NCBI RefSeq assembly: GCF_001707755.1 | Contig: NZ_MBDL01000001.1 | Span: 558,001 to 622,000 of the forward strand | Source: Acinetobacter celticus | Lineage (GTDB): Bacteria > Pseudomonadota > Gammaproteobacteria > Pseudomonadales > Moraxellaceae | Length of the DNA: 64,000 bases | Reading direction: 5' to 3' | Shown here: one piece after another, positions 36,753 through 46,787 of the stretch | Layout: every line of letters begins with the position of its first letter | Position numbering within the stretch: the stretch's first letter is position 1 | Position numbers and translations under genes: made by a program | The notes under the pieces: generated by a model | Database searches by the model: none | What the model saw: the letters and a program-made list of their open reading frames with translations, nothing else | Told to the model about the DNA's origin: nothing

Positions 36753-38711
36753 TTAGATTAATAATGAACGAATATCTTTCAACAATTTGGTTAATTTATT
36801 GGTAAAACGCGCAGCATCTGCCCCGTTAATCACACGGTGGTCATAAGACAATGACAATGGAAGCATCAGTTTCGGATCAAAACCTTCGCCATTCCAAACC
36901 GGTTGCATGGTTGCTGGTGAAATACCCAAAATTGCCACTTGAGGCCAGTTGACCAATGGAGTAAACGCTGTACCACCAATAGAACCCAAACTCGTAATGG
37001 TAAAGTTTGCGCCTTGAAGATCTTTCGGAGACAGTTTTTTGTCACGGGCTTTTTGACCCAGTACACCCAGCTCAACTGCAATTTGCTTAATTGATTTTTG
37101 GTCAGGGTGACGTAATACCGGTACGGTCAAGCCATCTGGGGTTGCCACTGCAATGCCCATATGAATTTCATTCCGTAACAAGACTGACTTACCGTCATCG
37201 GCCAAGTGCCCTGAAAAATCACGTTCTTCTTTCAGTAGATGCGCCACCGCTTTAATAATGAATGCCATAATGGTCAGGCTAATGCCCTCTTTCTTAAAGT
37301 TGCCTTTAAGATCATTACGCCATGCTTCAAGCTCAGAAATATCTGCCACATCAAACTGGGTCACTTGTGGAATAAAGTTATTTAAAGATAATTGTGGAAT
37401 TGACACTTGCTGTAAACGTGTCAGCACTTTCTCTTCTACGCCACCAAATGCGCTGAAATCAGGCAGTTTTGGCAAACCAGAAACCTGAGCAACAGCTTGA
37501 GCGACTGGAGCAACCTGAGGCGCGGTCAAACGCATTTTTACATAAGCAACCAAGTCTTCTTTCATCAGACGTTCATGTGGGCCAGAAGCGCTTACTTCAG
37601 ACAGTACCACGCCCAATTCTCGCGCCAATTTACGGACAGCTGGGCCTGCATAGACCTTCGCATTTGCATCATTTTGCGCTTTGGTCAGCTTATCCGCGCC
37701 CTGTGAAGCAACAACTTCAATTGCTTTACTTGCAGATGCCATCGGTGCAGGTTGCGCCTTCACACTGGCTTTCGGTGCTTCTGTTGGGACAGGAGCCACA
37801 ACTGGTGCAGATGATTGACCTTCAATAGTTACTAAAGCAATGCCTTCGCTAACGCTTTGTCCAAGCTGAACATGAATGGCTTTAATCACGCCTGCTGCTG
37901 TGCTTGGTACTTCTACAGTCGCTTTATCTGACTCAACAACCACAATACTTTGGTCTTTTTCAACCGTGTCGCCCACTTGTACTAAAATTTCTGCAACCGT
38001 GGCTTTGTCTACACCCAAATCAGGCACAGCAATCTCAATTACACCGGTTTGTACAGCAACAGTCGCTTGAGGAGCAATTTCAGTTTTTACTGGTGCTGAT
38101 GCAGATACGGCCCCAGCTTTGGGTGCTTCTACGACTGGTGCTGTAGTTGCAGTTTTGACTTTCAGAATCACCACACCTTCTTTAACGCTATCACCGGCCT
38201 GAATTTCAATCGCTTCAATAGTTCCAGCCACAGGACTAGGCACTTCAACAGATGCTTTGTCCGACTCAAGCAAGACCAAACTGTCATCGACCGCGACCAC
38301 ATCGCCAACATTCACTAAAATTTCAGCAACGATCGCTTTTTCAACACCAATGTCTGGCACTTGTACATCGACCACTTGTGAAGCCGTTACAGGAGTAGCT
38401 TGTGCTACCTCTACTTTTGTTGCAACAGGGGCAGATTTCTCTTCCACTTTAGGTGTTGCAACCACAGCTGGTGCTTCAGTTTGACCTTCTGCTTCAAGTT
38501 CGATTAAAACCGCACCTTCGGCAACATCTTCACCCAAATTAACTAAAATACTTTTAACCACGCCTGCCGAAGTGCTAGGCACTTCAACAGAGGCTTTATC
38601 GGACTCGAGCAATACAATACTGTCATCTACCGCAATGGTATCGCCAACTTTGACTAAAATTTCAGCCACTGTTGCTTTATCTACACCAATATCTGGAGTC
38701 GTAATTTGCAT
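36753..38711 (-). CDS. aceF: Pyruvate dehydrogenase E2, dihydrolipoamide acetyltransferase
   Basis: The protein has 652 aa. It has three N-terminal lipoyl domains, each with the lipoylation site in ESDKA(S/T)VEVPS near residues 41, 159 and 267, joined by A/P/V-rich linkers. Then come a peripheral subunit-binding domain (AGPAVRKLARELGVVLSEV) and the catalytic core ending with DHRVINGADAARF. It transfers the acetyl group from E1 to CoA. It starts 2 bp after aceE and forms an operon with it. lpd, for E3, is not here. Confidence 0.96.
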   Translation of the reverse strand: MQITTPDIGVDKATVAEILVKVGDTIAVDDSIVLLESDKASVEVPSTSAGVVKSILVNLGEDVAEGAVLIELEAEGQTEAPAVVATPKVEEKSAPVATKVEVAQATPVTASQVVDVQVPDIGVEKAIVAEILVNVGDVVAVDDSLVLLESDKASVEVPSPVAGTIEAIEIQAGDSVKEGVVILKVKTATTAPVVEAPKAGAVSASAPVKTEIAPQATVAVQTGVIEIAVPDLGVDKATVAEILVQVGDTVEKDQSIVVVESDKATVEVPSTAAGVIKAIHVQLGQSVSEGIALVTIEGQSSAPVVAPVPTEAPKASVKAQPAPMASASKAIEVVASQGADKLTKAQNDANAKVYAGPAVRKLARELGVVLSEVSASGPHERLMKEDLVAYVKMRLTAPQVAPVAQAVAQVSGLPKLPDFSAFGGVEEKVLTRLQQVSIPQLSLNNFIPQVTQFDVADISELEAWRNDLKGNFKKEGISLTIMAFIIKAVAHLLKEERDFSGHLADDGKSVLLRNEIHMGIAVATPDGLTVPVLRHPDQKSIKQIAVELGVLGQKARDKKLSPKDLQGANFTITSLGSIGGTAFTPLVNWPQVAILGISPATMQPVWNGEGFDPKLMLPLSLSYDHRVINGADAARFTNKLTKLLKDIRSLLI

Positions 38712-38713
38712 GA

Positions 38714-41416
38714 TTAGTTCTCCTCTTTGTAGTCAGCAACTGGATGAAGTTCTGGATGCGTTTGTGGCAACCAAGCCACTGGACGGTCTGTATCCAACTC
38801 GAAGCTAGAGATGGCATCTTTCACCAAACGTGCATCGACTTCGCCTTCATCTGCTAATTTTTTCAAGGTCGCAACCACAATGTGCGCGGCATCGACACCA
38901 AAGTAGCTACGTAAATTACCACGAGTATCTGAACGACCATAACCGTCTGTACCAAGTGCAACAAATGGGCGATTGTCTGGAAGGTAACCACGAATCTGTT
39001 CGCTATAAGCACGCATATGGTCTGTTGCCGAAACAACAATACCTTCTTTACCAATAAGTTGCTGTGCAACCCATGATTGCTTGGCATTTTCTGTCAGTGG
39101 ATGTAAGCGGTTATATTCTTCACACGCCATACCATCACGTGCCAACTCATTGAAGCTGGTCACACTCCAAACGTTAGAATGAATTTGATATTCATCACGT
39201 AAAATTTGTCCTGCTTTAATGACTTCACGAAGAATCACACCTGAACCCATCAACTGAACAGTGGCTTTTTCATCTTCTTGTAGCAAGTACATCCCACGTT
39301 TAATACCTTCCTCAGCGCCTTGTGGCATTTCAGGATGCTCGTAGTTTTCGTTCATCACGGTTAAGTAGTAGAACACACGCTCTTGATTAACATACATACG
39401 TTGTAAACCGTCATGTACAATCACCGCGAGTTCATAACCAAAACATGGGTCATACGAAATACAGTTTGGAATGGTGTTGGCAAGAATGTGCGAGTGACCG
39501 TCTTGATGTTGTAAACCTTCACCATTGAGCGTAGTACGACCTGCGGTTGCGCCTAACAAGAAACCTTGCGCCTGTGCATCGCCTGCTGCCCATGCAATGT
39601 CACCAATACGTTGGAAACCAAACATCGAGTAGTACATGTACATTGGAATCATTGGCAAGTTATTGGTTGAATAACTGGTTGCCAACGCTGCCCATGCACT
39701 CATCGCACCAGCTTCGTTAATCCCTTCTTGTAACATGTGACCGTCTTTTGCTTCACGGTAATGCATCAATTGTTCTTGGTCTTCAGGGGTATATTTTTGA
39801 CCATGCGCAGCATAAATACCCAACTGACGGAACATCCCTTCTAAACCGAAAGTACGTGCTTCATCAGGAACAATCGGCACAACGCGGTCTTTAATGGCTT
39901 TTTCTTTCAACAATGCTGAAATTAAGCGCACCATTACCATAGTCGTAGATTGCTCTTTACCGCCACTGCCTTTCAACACGGCATCAAATACAGACAACTC
40001 AGGAATAGCCAGTTGTTCACTTTCTTTACGACGTGCAGGTAAGTAACCACCCAGCGCTTCACGGCGTGCTTTCATGTATTTCATTTCAGGCGAGTTTTCG
40101 CTTGGACGATAGAAAGGTACTTCTTCTAATTGCTCATCGTTAAATGGCAAGTTGAAACGATCACGCACATATTTTAATGATTCAATCTGCATCTTTTTAA
40201 TTTGATGCGTTTTGTTCACCGCTTCAATTTCTTCAGATAAACCATAACCTTTAACTGTTTTCGCAAGAATTACCGTAGGCTGACCATTGGCTGTGCTTGC
40301 TGCCGCATAAGCTGCAAAAACTTTGTATGGGTCATGACCACCACGGTTTAGATTATCAATATCTTCATCGCTTAAATCTTTTATCAGTTCCGCAGCTTCA
40401 GGATACTTACCAAAGAACTTCTCACGTGTATATGCGCCACCTTTCACTTGATAACGTTGGAAATCGCCATCAACGGCTTCTTCCATAATCGCTTGTAACG
40501 CGCCAGTTTCATCTTTATCTAGTAGCGGATCCCAATGACGACCCCAAACCACTTTAATCACACGCCAGCCTGCACCACGGAATAATGATTCAAGTTCTTG
40601 AATAATCTTACCGTTACCACGTACAGGGCCGTCTAGACGCTGTAAGTTACAGTTCACCACCCAAATCAGGTTATCTAGCTTTTCACGACCTGCCAGTGAA
40701 ATTGCGCCTAAACTTTCTGGCTCATCCATCTCACCATCGCCCAAATAAGCCCAAACTTTACGGTCTTCTTCTTTAATCAAACGACGGTTCATCAAATACT
40801 TTTGAATATGTGCTTGATAAATTGACATGATTGGACCTAGGCCCATAGATACCGTTGGGAACTGCCAATAGTCTGGCATTAAATACGGATGTGGGTAACT
40901 TGGAAGACCAATACCGCCGACTTCACGACGGAAATTATTTAAATGCTCTTCAGTCAAACGCCCTTCAAGGAATGAACGCGCATAAATACCTGGTGCACAG
41001 TGACCTTGATAATAGATCATGTCGCCACCAAAGTGGTCGCTATTGGCACGGAAGAAATGGTTGAAACCAACATCATATAACGTTGCAGAAGATGCAAAGC
41101 TGGCCAAGTGACCACCTAAATCATCGCCTGTTCTATTGGCACGAAGCACCATCGCCAAAGCATTCCAACGAATCAACGCACGAATACGACGTTCCATATC
41201 TGGGTCGCCCGGCATTGCAGGTTGTTCTTCAACAGAAATTGTATTGTTGTAAGGAGTATTTAGACGCTGAATAGGAACATGCTTAGCAATTGCGCGCTGA
41301 TAAAGTTTTTCAAGCAAAAACGCAGCTCGCTCTGTTCCCATATGCTGTAAAACTGAATCAAATGCTTCTTGCCATTCTTGGGTTTCTTGCGCATCTGTAT
41401 CGCTGTAGAACGCCAT
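38714..41416 (-). CDS. aceE: Pyruvate dehydrogenase E1 component, homodimeric
   Basis: The protein has 900 aa, as in the homodimeric E1 of gammaproteobacteria. The thiamine diphosphate motif GDGEMDEPES...N is in the first half, with HFGGDMIYYQGHCAPGIYAR and the central YYSMFGFQRIGDIAWAAGD. It decarboxylates pyruvate and acetylates the lipoyl group of AceF, the next gene. There is no pdhR regulator gene upstream in the window; a 328-bp gap precedes it. Confidence 0.97.
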   Translation of the reverse strand: MAFYSDTDAQETQEWQEAFDSVLQHMGTERAAFLLEKLYQRAIAKHVPIQRLNTPYNNTISVEEQPAMPGDPDMERRIRALIRWNALAMVLRANRTGDDLGGHLASFASSATLYDVGFNHFFRANSDHFGGDMIYYQGHCAPGIYARSFLEGRLTEEHLNNFRREVGGIGLPSYPHPYLMPDYWQFPTVSMGLGPIMSIYQAHIQKYLMNRRLIKEEDRKVWAYLGDGEMDEPESLGAISLAGREKLDNLIWVVNCNLQRLDGPVRGNGKIIQELESLFRGAGWRVIKVVWGRHWDPLLDKDETGALQAIMEEAVDGDFQRYQVKGGAYTREKFFGKYPEAAELIKDLSDEDIDNLNRGGHDPYKVFAAYAAASTANGQPTVILAKTVKGYGLSEEIEAVNKTHQIKKMQIESLKYVRDRFNLPFNDEQLEEVPFYRPSENSPEMKYMKARREALGGYLPARRKESEQLAIPELSVFDAVLKGSGGKEQSTTMVMVRLISALLKEKAIKDRVVPIVPDEARTFGLEGMFRQLGIYAAHGQKYTPEDQEQLMHYREAKDGHMLQEGINEAGAMSAWAALATSYSTNNLPMIPMYMYYSMFGFQRIGDIAWAAGDAQAQGFLLGATAGRTTLNGEGLQHQDGHSHILANTIPNCISYDPCFGYELAVIVHDGLQRMYVNQERVFYYLTVMNENYEHPEMPQGAEEGIKRGMYLLQEDEKATVQLMGSGVILREVIKAGQILRDEYQIHSNVWSVTSFNELARDGMACEEYNRLHPLTENAKQSWVAQQLIGKEGIVVSATDHMRAYSEQIRGYLPDNRPFVALGTDGYGRSDTRGNLRSYFGVDAAHIVVATLKKLADEGEVDARLVKDAISSFELDTDRPVAWLPQTHPELHPVADYKEEN

Positions 41417-41744
41417 GTTTCACCTATCCTATGTGCCTAATTTTATACTTATATATGTATCATATTTTCTGCAAGCTCGGTTATGGTCACAGATGAATAC
41501 GACAATGGATCATTATTTAGTAAATAAATAGCTATTGACCATTTACCACACAAAAGTACAAAAATAGCGAATAATGTTTAAATATTCATCAAAAATTATT
41601 CTATAGAATGATAGAGCGAGAGGTGTAGTACTGAAATGTAAAAAACCAAGGCAAGAGCTAAACTCTCACAATGGTTTTTTCAAAGAAACAATTTTATATT
41701 TTTATGAGGCTATGCAGAATACAAGGTTTTAATATTTTAGATGC
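41417..41744. other. Intergenic region between aceE and the M23 peptidase gene
   Basis: This gap holds the aceE promoter (very AT-rich near 41440-41460) and a terminator of the M23 gene (separate entry). I see no gene here. Confidence 0.5.
41639..41680 (-). terminator. Terminator downstream of the M23 peptidase gene
   Basis: On the minus strand AAAAAACCA and TGGTTTTTT pair, with an inner AGAG/CTCT stem, ending in a T-run. It is a large two-part hairpin about 65 bp after the stop codon. Confidence 0.7.
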
Positions 41745-42434
41745 TTAAGGCAACATTGCTAAATAGGTCGATGGATTTTTACGTTGACCGTCTTTCACCA
41801 CTTCATAATGTAAATGTGGGCCAGTGCAACGACCTGTACAGCCAACATTGGCAATTTGCTCGCCCGCCTGAACGCTGTCACCCACACGGGCAATTAAGCG
41901 CGACGCATGTGCATAGCGAGTTAAATAACCATTACCATGATTAATTTCGACATATTGGCCATAACCTGTACCCCAACCCGATTTGGTCACAATACCAGGA
42001 CCTGTCGCATAAATAGGCGTACCACTCGGTGCTGACATATCCAAACCTGAATGGTTTTCGGCACGGCCACCCATGGTACGACCACCAAAGTCTGAGCTCA
42101 CACGCTTCAAATTTGGCAGTGGATGTGTAATTAACCAAGAATAAGGGTTAGCAGAAGATGTAGAATATTGAGTTGTGCTACCTGAACCGTATTTTTTTGC
42201 AAGTGAGGCGTTGTTGAGTTCAACAGTCTTCTCACGCAATTTCACATTCAATTTCGTTTCGGCAGGAATATCCATGTCATTGGATTCAGAATAAGCACCT
42301 TGAGCTAAAGTGCGGGTCAATTGCTCAATACGGTCAGATGAACCATCCTGATTCAACTCAACCAAGTCCGCGAAAGCAACTGATGCTGCTGAAGCAGCAA
42401 GTGAAAATGCCAATAAAATACGGCGCAAATGCAT
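41745..42434 (-). CDS. M23 family metallopeptidase, secreted
   Basis: The protein has 229 aa from the ATG at 42434, which has GAGG eight bases upstream; longer in-frame starts lack this. The signal peptide is MHLRRILLAFSLAASAASVA with cleavage after AFA. The LytM/M23 domain fills the C-terminal half, with the zinc ligands in HSGLDMS and HLHYEV, so the enzyme should be active. It is a peptidoglycan endopeptidase of the periplasm or cell surface. It is divergent from dciA. Confidence 0.9.
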   Translation of the reverse strand: MHLRRILLAFSLAASAASVAFADLVELNQDGSSDRIEQLTRTLAQGAYSESNDMDIPAETKLNVKLREKTVELNNASLAKKYGSGSTTQYSTSSANPYSWLITHPLPNLKRVSSDFGGRTMGGRAENHSGLDMSAPSGTPIYATGPGIVTKSGWGTGYGQYVEINHGNGYLTRYAHASRLIARVGDSVQAGEQIANVGCTGRCTGPHLHYEVVKDGQRKNPSTYLAMLP

Positions 42435-42543
42435 AAAAAACCTCATCAAAACTGTTCTTAATCGAATTCCTTGAGTGATCTCTTCCTTGATATTCACTAA
42501 AAGAAGCGCATAAGATTAAAACATAAACATGAAGGAATGATGT

Positions 42544-42984
42544 ATGTCAGAACCAATGAACGTCTTTCAACAAACAAGAAAACACTTAAAAACAGGAAAC
42601 TTGTCGTTTCTCTCTGCACAAGTTGTGGCTTGGCAGAAGCTTACGAAACTTATTCAACCTATATTGCCCCAACCAGAGCAATGGCAAGTCGTTTGTTATC
42701 AAAATGGTGTACTCATGCTAACTGGCGAAAATCAAGCGCTGGTGAGCCAGCTGGCTTATCTTCAAAAGCAATACATTGCCCAACTTTCACAATTACATGA
42801 ATTGAAAGAACTAAACAAGATCCAAGTTCGTTTAAGAGTTTCCTATCAAACACCTTCGGCTCCTGAAGAGCTTTCTAGATCACTTAGTTCAGAAACACAG
42901 GATATGTTACGCAATGCTGCTGACTTTGTGAGCGACCCCAAGCTTAGCCAAGCCATGATGCGTTTGGCAAGCAAAAAAAAGTAA
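42544..42984 (+). CDS. DciA-like (DUF721) replication protein
   Basis: The protein has 146 aa. It matches the DUF721 pattern: an N-terminal helix, then LSFLSAQVVAWQKL and a KH-like fold with WQVVCYQNGVLMLTGENQALVSQL and a helix ending LNKIQVRLRV. DciA is the loader or operator of the replicative helicase DnaB in most bacteria that lack phage-derived DnaC. The family assignment rests on pattern only. The gene is convergent with lpxC and divergent from the M23 gene. Confidence 0.75.
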   Translation: MSEPMNVFQQTRKHLKTGNLSFLSAQVVAWQKLTKLIQPILPQPEQWQVVCYQNGVLMLTGENQALVSQLAYLQKQYIAQLSQLHELKELNKIQVRLRVSYQTPSAPEELSRSLSSETQDMLRNAADFVSDPKLSQAMMRLASKKK

Positions 42985-43079
42985 CTGTGGGTTCAACAGA
43001 ATTTTTAGATTGATTATTTTTGTGACGAATCTATCATTTTATTTTGTTATATTATAACACAACAACCAAAAGACAATGA

Positions 43080-43100
43080 CTTATGTCACACTGACATAAG
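43080..43100 (-). other. Stem-loop overlapping the lpxC stop codon
   Basis: CTTATGTCA and TGACATAAG are perfect 9-bp arms around GTG, covering the last codons and stop of lpxC. No T-run follows, so it is not a typical terminator. It may protect the 3' end or affect termination of translation. Confidence 0.45.
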
Positions 43101-43983
43101 AAATTGGACATGAATCTATGTCATCAAATGTTACAATTTCGTAGCTACTTGGATCACTTTTAACATTGCGTAGTAACTGATTATTTAAGGCATGACCCGA
43201 TTTAAATGCATCATATTTGGCAATAATCTGGTGACCCAGTAAATATAAGTCGCCCACCGCATCTAATATTTTGTGACGAACAAACTCATCGGCAAAACGT
43301 AAACCTTCTTCATTGACCACACCCGTATCATCTAATCCAACCGCATTATCTAAACTCGCTCCCAAAGCTAAATTATTCGATTTTAAATAATCTAAATCTT
43401 TCATAAAGCCAAAAGTACGTGCTTCACTGACTTCATAAACAAAAGTTTCTGTAGAGAAATCAATAGAAGCGGACTGATCTTCTTTTTTAAATGCAGGATG
43501 ATCAAAATCAATGGTAAAGTTGAGCTGAAAGCCTTGATGTGGGCTAAATGTAGCCTTTTTATCATCAATTAAAGCTTCAACTGGTTTTAAAATCTTAATG
43601 AATTTTTTCGGAGCATTTTGCTCAGCAAGACCGCCTTGCATCAATAAATAAATAAATGGCCCAGCACTGCCGTCCATAATGGGAACTTCTGAGGCGGATA
43701 CTTCAATAATTAAATTATCGATTCCTAAACCTGCAATCGCACTCATAATGTGCTCAATAGTTCCCACCTTGGCATTTTCTTGCACCAGATTGGAACACAT
43801 AAAAGCTTCTTGAATCAGCATCGCATCCGCAGGAATATCCACGTGTGGATCCAAGTCAATACGACGAAACACAATCCCCCCATCTGCATGATGCGGCACA
43901 AAGTTAATCATGACTTTTTGCCCACTATGAAGACCAATTCCGCTCGCTTTCACGATACGTTGTAGGGTACGCTGTTTCAACAT
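43081..43983 (-). CDS. lpxC: UDP-3-O-acyl-N-acetylglucosamine deacetylase
   Basis: The protein has 300 aa from the ATG at 43983 ([20 protein letters not shown]). The zinc ligands are in [13 protein letters not shown] and in [10 protein letters not shown], with the final catalytic histidine in [16 protein letters not shown]. LpxC catalyses the committed step of lipid A synthesis. In Acinetobacter its loss leads to LOS-deficient, colistin-resistant cells (known). It follows ftsZ but is separated from it by a terminator. Confidence 0.97.
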   Translation of the reverse strand: MLKQRTLQRIVKASGIGLHSGQKVMINFVPHHADGGIVFRRIDLDPHVDIPADAMLIQEAFMCSNLVQENAKVGTIEHIMSAIAGLGIDNLIIEVSASEVPIMDGSAGPFIYLLMQGGLAEQNAPKKFIKILKPVEALIDDKKATFSPHQGFQLNFTIDFDHPAFKKEDQSASIDFSTETFVYEVSEARTFGFMKDLDYLKSNNLALGASLDNAVGLDDTGVVNEEGLRFADEFVRHKILDAVGDLYLLGHQIIAKYDAFKSGHALNNQLLRNVKSDPSSYEIVTFDDIDSCPISYVSVT

Positions 43984-44040
43984 GCTTTCGTTCATCAGTA
44001 TATAAAACCATTATACGTTAGCATATTTAGCTATTGATAA

Positions 44041-44074
44041 AAAACAAAAAAGGCGACATTGCTGTCACCTTTTT
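44041..44074 (-). terminator. Terminator of ftsZ
   Basis: On the minus strand AAAGGTGACA and TGTCGCCTTT pair around GCAA with one wobble, followed by TTTGTTTT. Confidence 0.85.
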
Positions 44075-44106
44075 ATATTATTTATTTGAAAATCAAAAGA
44101 TTTTGA

Positions 44107-45300
44107 TTATTTACGTTGCTGGTTTTTCAAATAATCTTGAATACTCATTGGCGTAGGACGAGAATTTGAAACAGACGCTGTTGTCGGCGCTGGCATCCCT
44201 GTTGTACCATCAGCCTGCTGACGTTGAATTGCAGGAACATCATCTTCATCGACAGTTGTTGGTGTACTTTGCTGACGAATCGTCTGCGCAGTTGGGCGTT
44301 TCACTGGTTCTACAGAGTCTGCAGAATTACGCGTTAAGCCTGTTGCAATCACGGTCACGCTAATTTCATCTCGTGCATCTGGATCGAACACTGTACCGTA
44401 GAAAACTTGGCCTTCATCTAGATCAACAATTTGATTCACAACATCGGTAATTTCTTCAATTTCACCGAAAGTTACGTCATCACCACCTGTTACGTTAATT
44501 AGAATCCCCTTGGCATTCATAATGGTGACGTTATCAAGCAATGGACTGCGAATGGCCTGTTCAGCTGCCTGACGCGCACGGTTTTCACCACGACCAGACC
44601 CCGCACCCATCATGGCATAACCACGTGTGCTCATTGCGGTTTTTAAGTCCGCAAAGTCAAGGTTAATATGACCTGGGCGAACCACTAAATCAAAGATACT
44701 GCGTACAGCATTCAATAAAACATCGTCTGCTTTTTTATACGCATCTTTCATTGAAATATCGCGGAATACTTTCAGCAAACGTTGGTTCGGAATAATAATT
44801 AACGAGTCCACATGCGCTTCTAAAGCTTCAATGCCTTTTTCTGCAGATTGCTGGCGACGCTTGCCTTCAAAATTAAAAGGTGTAGTCACCACGCCAACCG
44901 TTAAAATACCCATTTCTTTGGCAATTTCAGCAACCACAGGTGCTGCACCCGTACCCGTACCGCCACCCATACCTGCAGTGACAAACACCATGTCTGTACC
45001 TTCAAGATGTTGGCGAATCAGTTCGCGACTTTCTTCGGCAGCCGATTGTCCTACTTGAGGATTGGCACCTGCACCTAAGCCACGGGTACCTTGCTCACCC
45101 AACTGGATTTTAAACTGTGCATTCATGCGGTCTAAGGCTTGTTTGTCTGTATTTGCACAAACAAATTTTACGCCTTGAATATCTGACTCGAGCATATGCT
45201 GTACAGCATTACCACCTGCGCCGCCTACACCGAATACAGTGAAACGGGCTTGACCGATGCTATCGCTCTGATCATCTTCTAAAAATTCAAATGAGGCCAT
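44107..45300 (-). CDS. ftsZ: Cell division protein FtsZ
   Basis: The protein has 397 aa. The tubulin signature GGGTGTGAAP, the N-terminal FGVGGAGGNAV and the T7 loop NLDFADLKTAMS are present. A variable Q/T/P-rich linker leads to the C-terminal peptide MSIQDYLKNQQRK, which binds FtsA and ZipA. It polymerises with GTP to form the division ring. It is the last gene of the murG-ftsZ cluster and lies 157 bp after ftsA. Confidence 0.98.
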   Translation of the reverse strand: MASFEFLEDDQSDSIGQARFTVFGVGGAGGNAVQHMLESDIQGVKFVCANTDKQALDRMNAQFKIQLGEQGTRGLGAGANPQVGQSAAEESRELIRQHLEGTDMVFVTAGMGGGTGTGAAPVVAEIAKEMGILTVGVVTTPFNFEGKRRQQSAEKGIEALEAHVDSLIIIPNQRLLKVFRDISMKDAYKKADDVLLNAVRSIFDLVVRPGHINLDFADLKTAMSTRGYAMMGAGSGRGENRARQAAEQAIRSPLLDNVTIMNAKGILINVTGGDDVTFGEIEEITDVVNQIVDLDEGQVFYGTVFDPDARDEISVTVIATGLTRNSADSVEPVKRPTAQTIRQQSTPTTVDEDDVPAIQRQQADGTTGMPAPTTASVSNSRPTPMSIQDYLKNQQRK

Positions 45301-45457
45301 GCCTGTAAAATTCCTAATCCTAATCGGCAGTCACTTCAGCCCGTATACTGCCTTGATCTTAATAAAATTGTTTTTTAGAATGCTGTCCAAGCCCGAGCTT
45401 GTCAAGTCCAAGCAAAATTCCGTACAACTTCCCAACAATATTCCCAAAAAATTCCAC

Positions 45458-46720
45458 TTAAAAGATGGATTTTAGTGTCTCATTAAAGCCAGACCATGCG
45501 CGCTTAACACGTTGCACCAACGACAATCGCTCTGGATCATCCTGTTCGACAATGGTGTCTTGCGTATCGCCCTGACTAAACATCAGCAAACCTGCAGCTG
45601 TCGCATATTGCGAACGACGTAATGCTGCCTGATTTTGTTCTTCTGCAAAAACTTCTACTGGTGGATTACCCAAATGTGCAGAAACACCTAAAGTCTTCCG
45701 AGCAAAGCTCACCATGCCTTCAATCTGGCAAGCATCGCCAGTTAAAACCACACCATGATACAGACCATGAATTGCACCATTACGTTCAAGCACTTCACGC
45801 ACCATGCCAAATATTTCGTCATAACGCGCAATAATAATTTCAGTGAGCTCAATCCGACTCATGGTTTGTGGACCATCAATCCCTTGAAACTGAATCATAT
45901 GATCAGGTTTTACAACTTTTAAATCGACACAACCATATAATAATTTAATTCGTTCAGCTTCTTCAGTGGTCGTTTGCAAAACTGCGGCAATATCACGAGT
46001 AACATGCTCACCACCGCGTTGCAAGGTATGTGTCATGGCTAAACGACCATCTAAATATACCGCAACATTGGTTGTACCAGCACCAATATCGACCAAACAT
46101 ACACCATATTCACGTTCATCTTTCAGCAGACTGGCTTCAGCTGTTGCCAAACTTGAGATGACCATCCGTTCAACACCAATATTGGCGCCTTTTAATGCAC
46201 GGTCAATATTTTGCATGGTGCTAATCGGTAACATCATTAAATGATAATGCCCCGTCATACTCTGCGCAGACATACGAATAGGATTTAACACCCACTCTGG
46301 TGCATCATCCAATTCAAAACCAAGGGGCACAGCACTGACTAAATAATGGTCAGAAGTTAAATGACTGGCTTTTGCCAGCTCTAATGCACGCACCACTTCA
46401 TTGGTTGTAATAGTATGCTCTGTATTTTCTACAGGCGTGCGACCAGAAGCATAAAAGCTTTTTAATTCTGCGCTTGGAATCGAAATCCAGGCGGAATGCA
46501 CACGGCACTCAGCCATATCTTCAGCTTCCTGTACTGCATTTTTAATGGCAGTAATCACCTTATCGAGACTGACAATTTTCCCTTTATTCATGCCTCGATT
46601 ACGAGCGGTAGCCATGCCGATTACTTGGATATTATCTGGCGCATGTACCTTACCAATCAAAACTGAAACTTTATGTGTCCCAATGTCAATCGCAACAACC
46701 GAGGGAACAGCTTCATTCAT
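45458..46720 (-). CDS. ftsA: Cell division protein FtsA
   Basis: The protein has 420 aa. The actin-fold nucleotide-binding motifs VVAIDIGTHKVSVLIG and CLVDIGAGTTNVAVY are present, with the 1C domain in between. The C-terminal GFNETLKSIF is the amphipathic helix that binds the membrane. It anchors FtsZ filaments and recruits later division proteins. It lies between ftsQ (67 bp upstream) and ftsZ. Confidence 0.97.
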   Translation of the reverse strand: MNEAVPSVVAIDIGTHKVSVLIGKVHAPDNIQVIGMATARNRGMNKGKIVSLDKVITAIKNAVQEAEDMAECRVHSAWISIPSAELKSFYASGRTPVENTEHTITTNEVVRALELAKASHLTSDHYLVSAVPLGFELDDAPEWVLNPIRMSAQSMTGHYHLMMLPISTMQNIDRALKGANIGVERMVISSLATAEASLLKDEREYGVCLVDIGAGTTNVAVYLDGRLAMTHTLQRGGEHVTRDIAAVLQTTTEEAERIKLLYGCVDLKVVKPDHMIQFQGIDGPQTMSRIELTEIIIARYDEIFGMVREVLERNGAIHGLYHGVVLTGDACQIEGMVSFARKTLGVSAHLGNPPVEVFAEEQNQAALRRSQYATAAGLLMFSQGDTQDTIVEQDDPERLSLVQRVKRAWSGFNETLKSIF

Positions 46721-46787
46721 TATTTACTACTACCATTCACTGTTCGTTTAATTTATGGCTCGAAGCCTCTAGGTGTATAGCCAAACA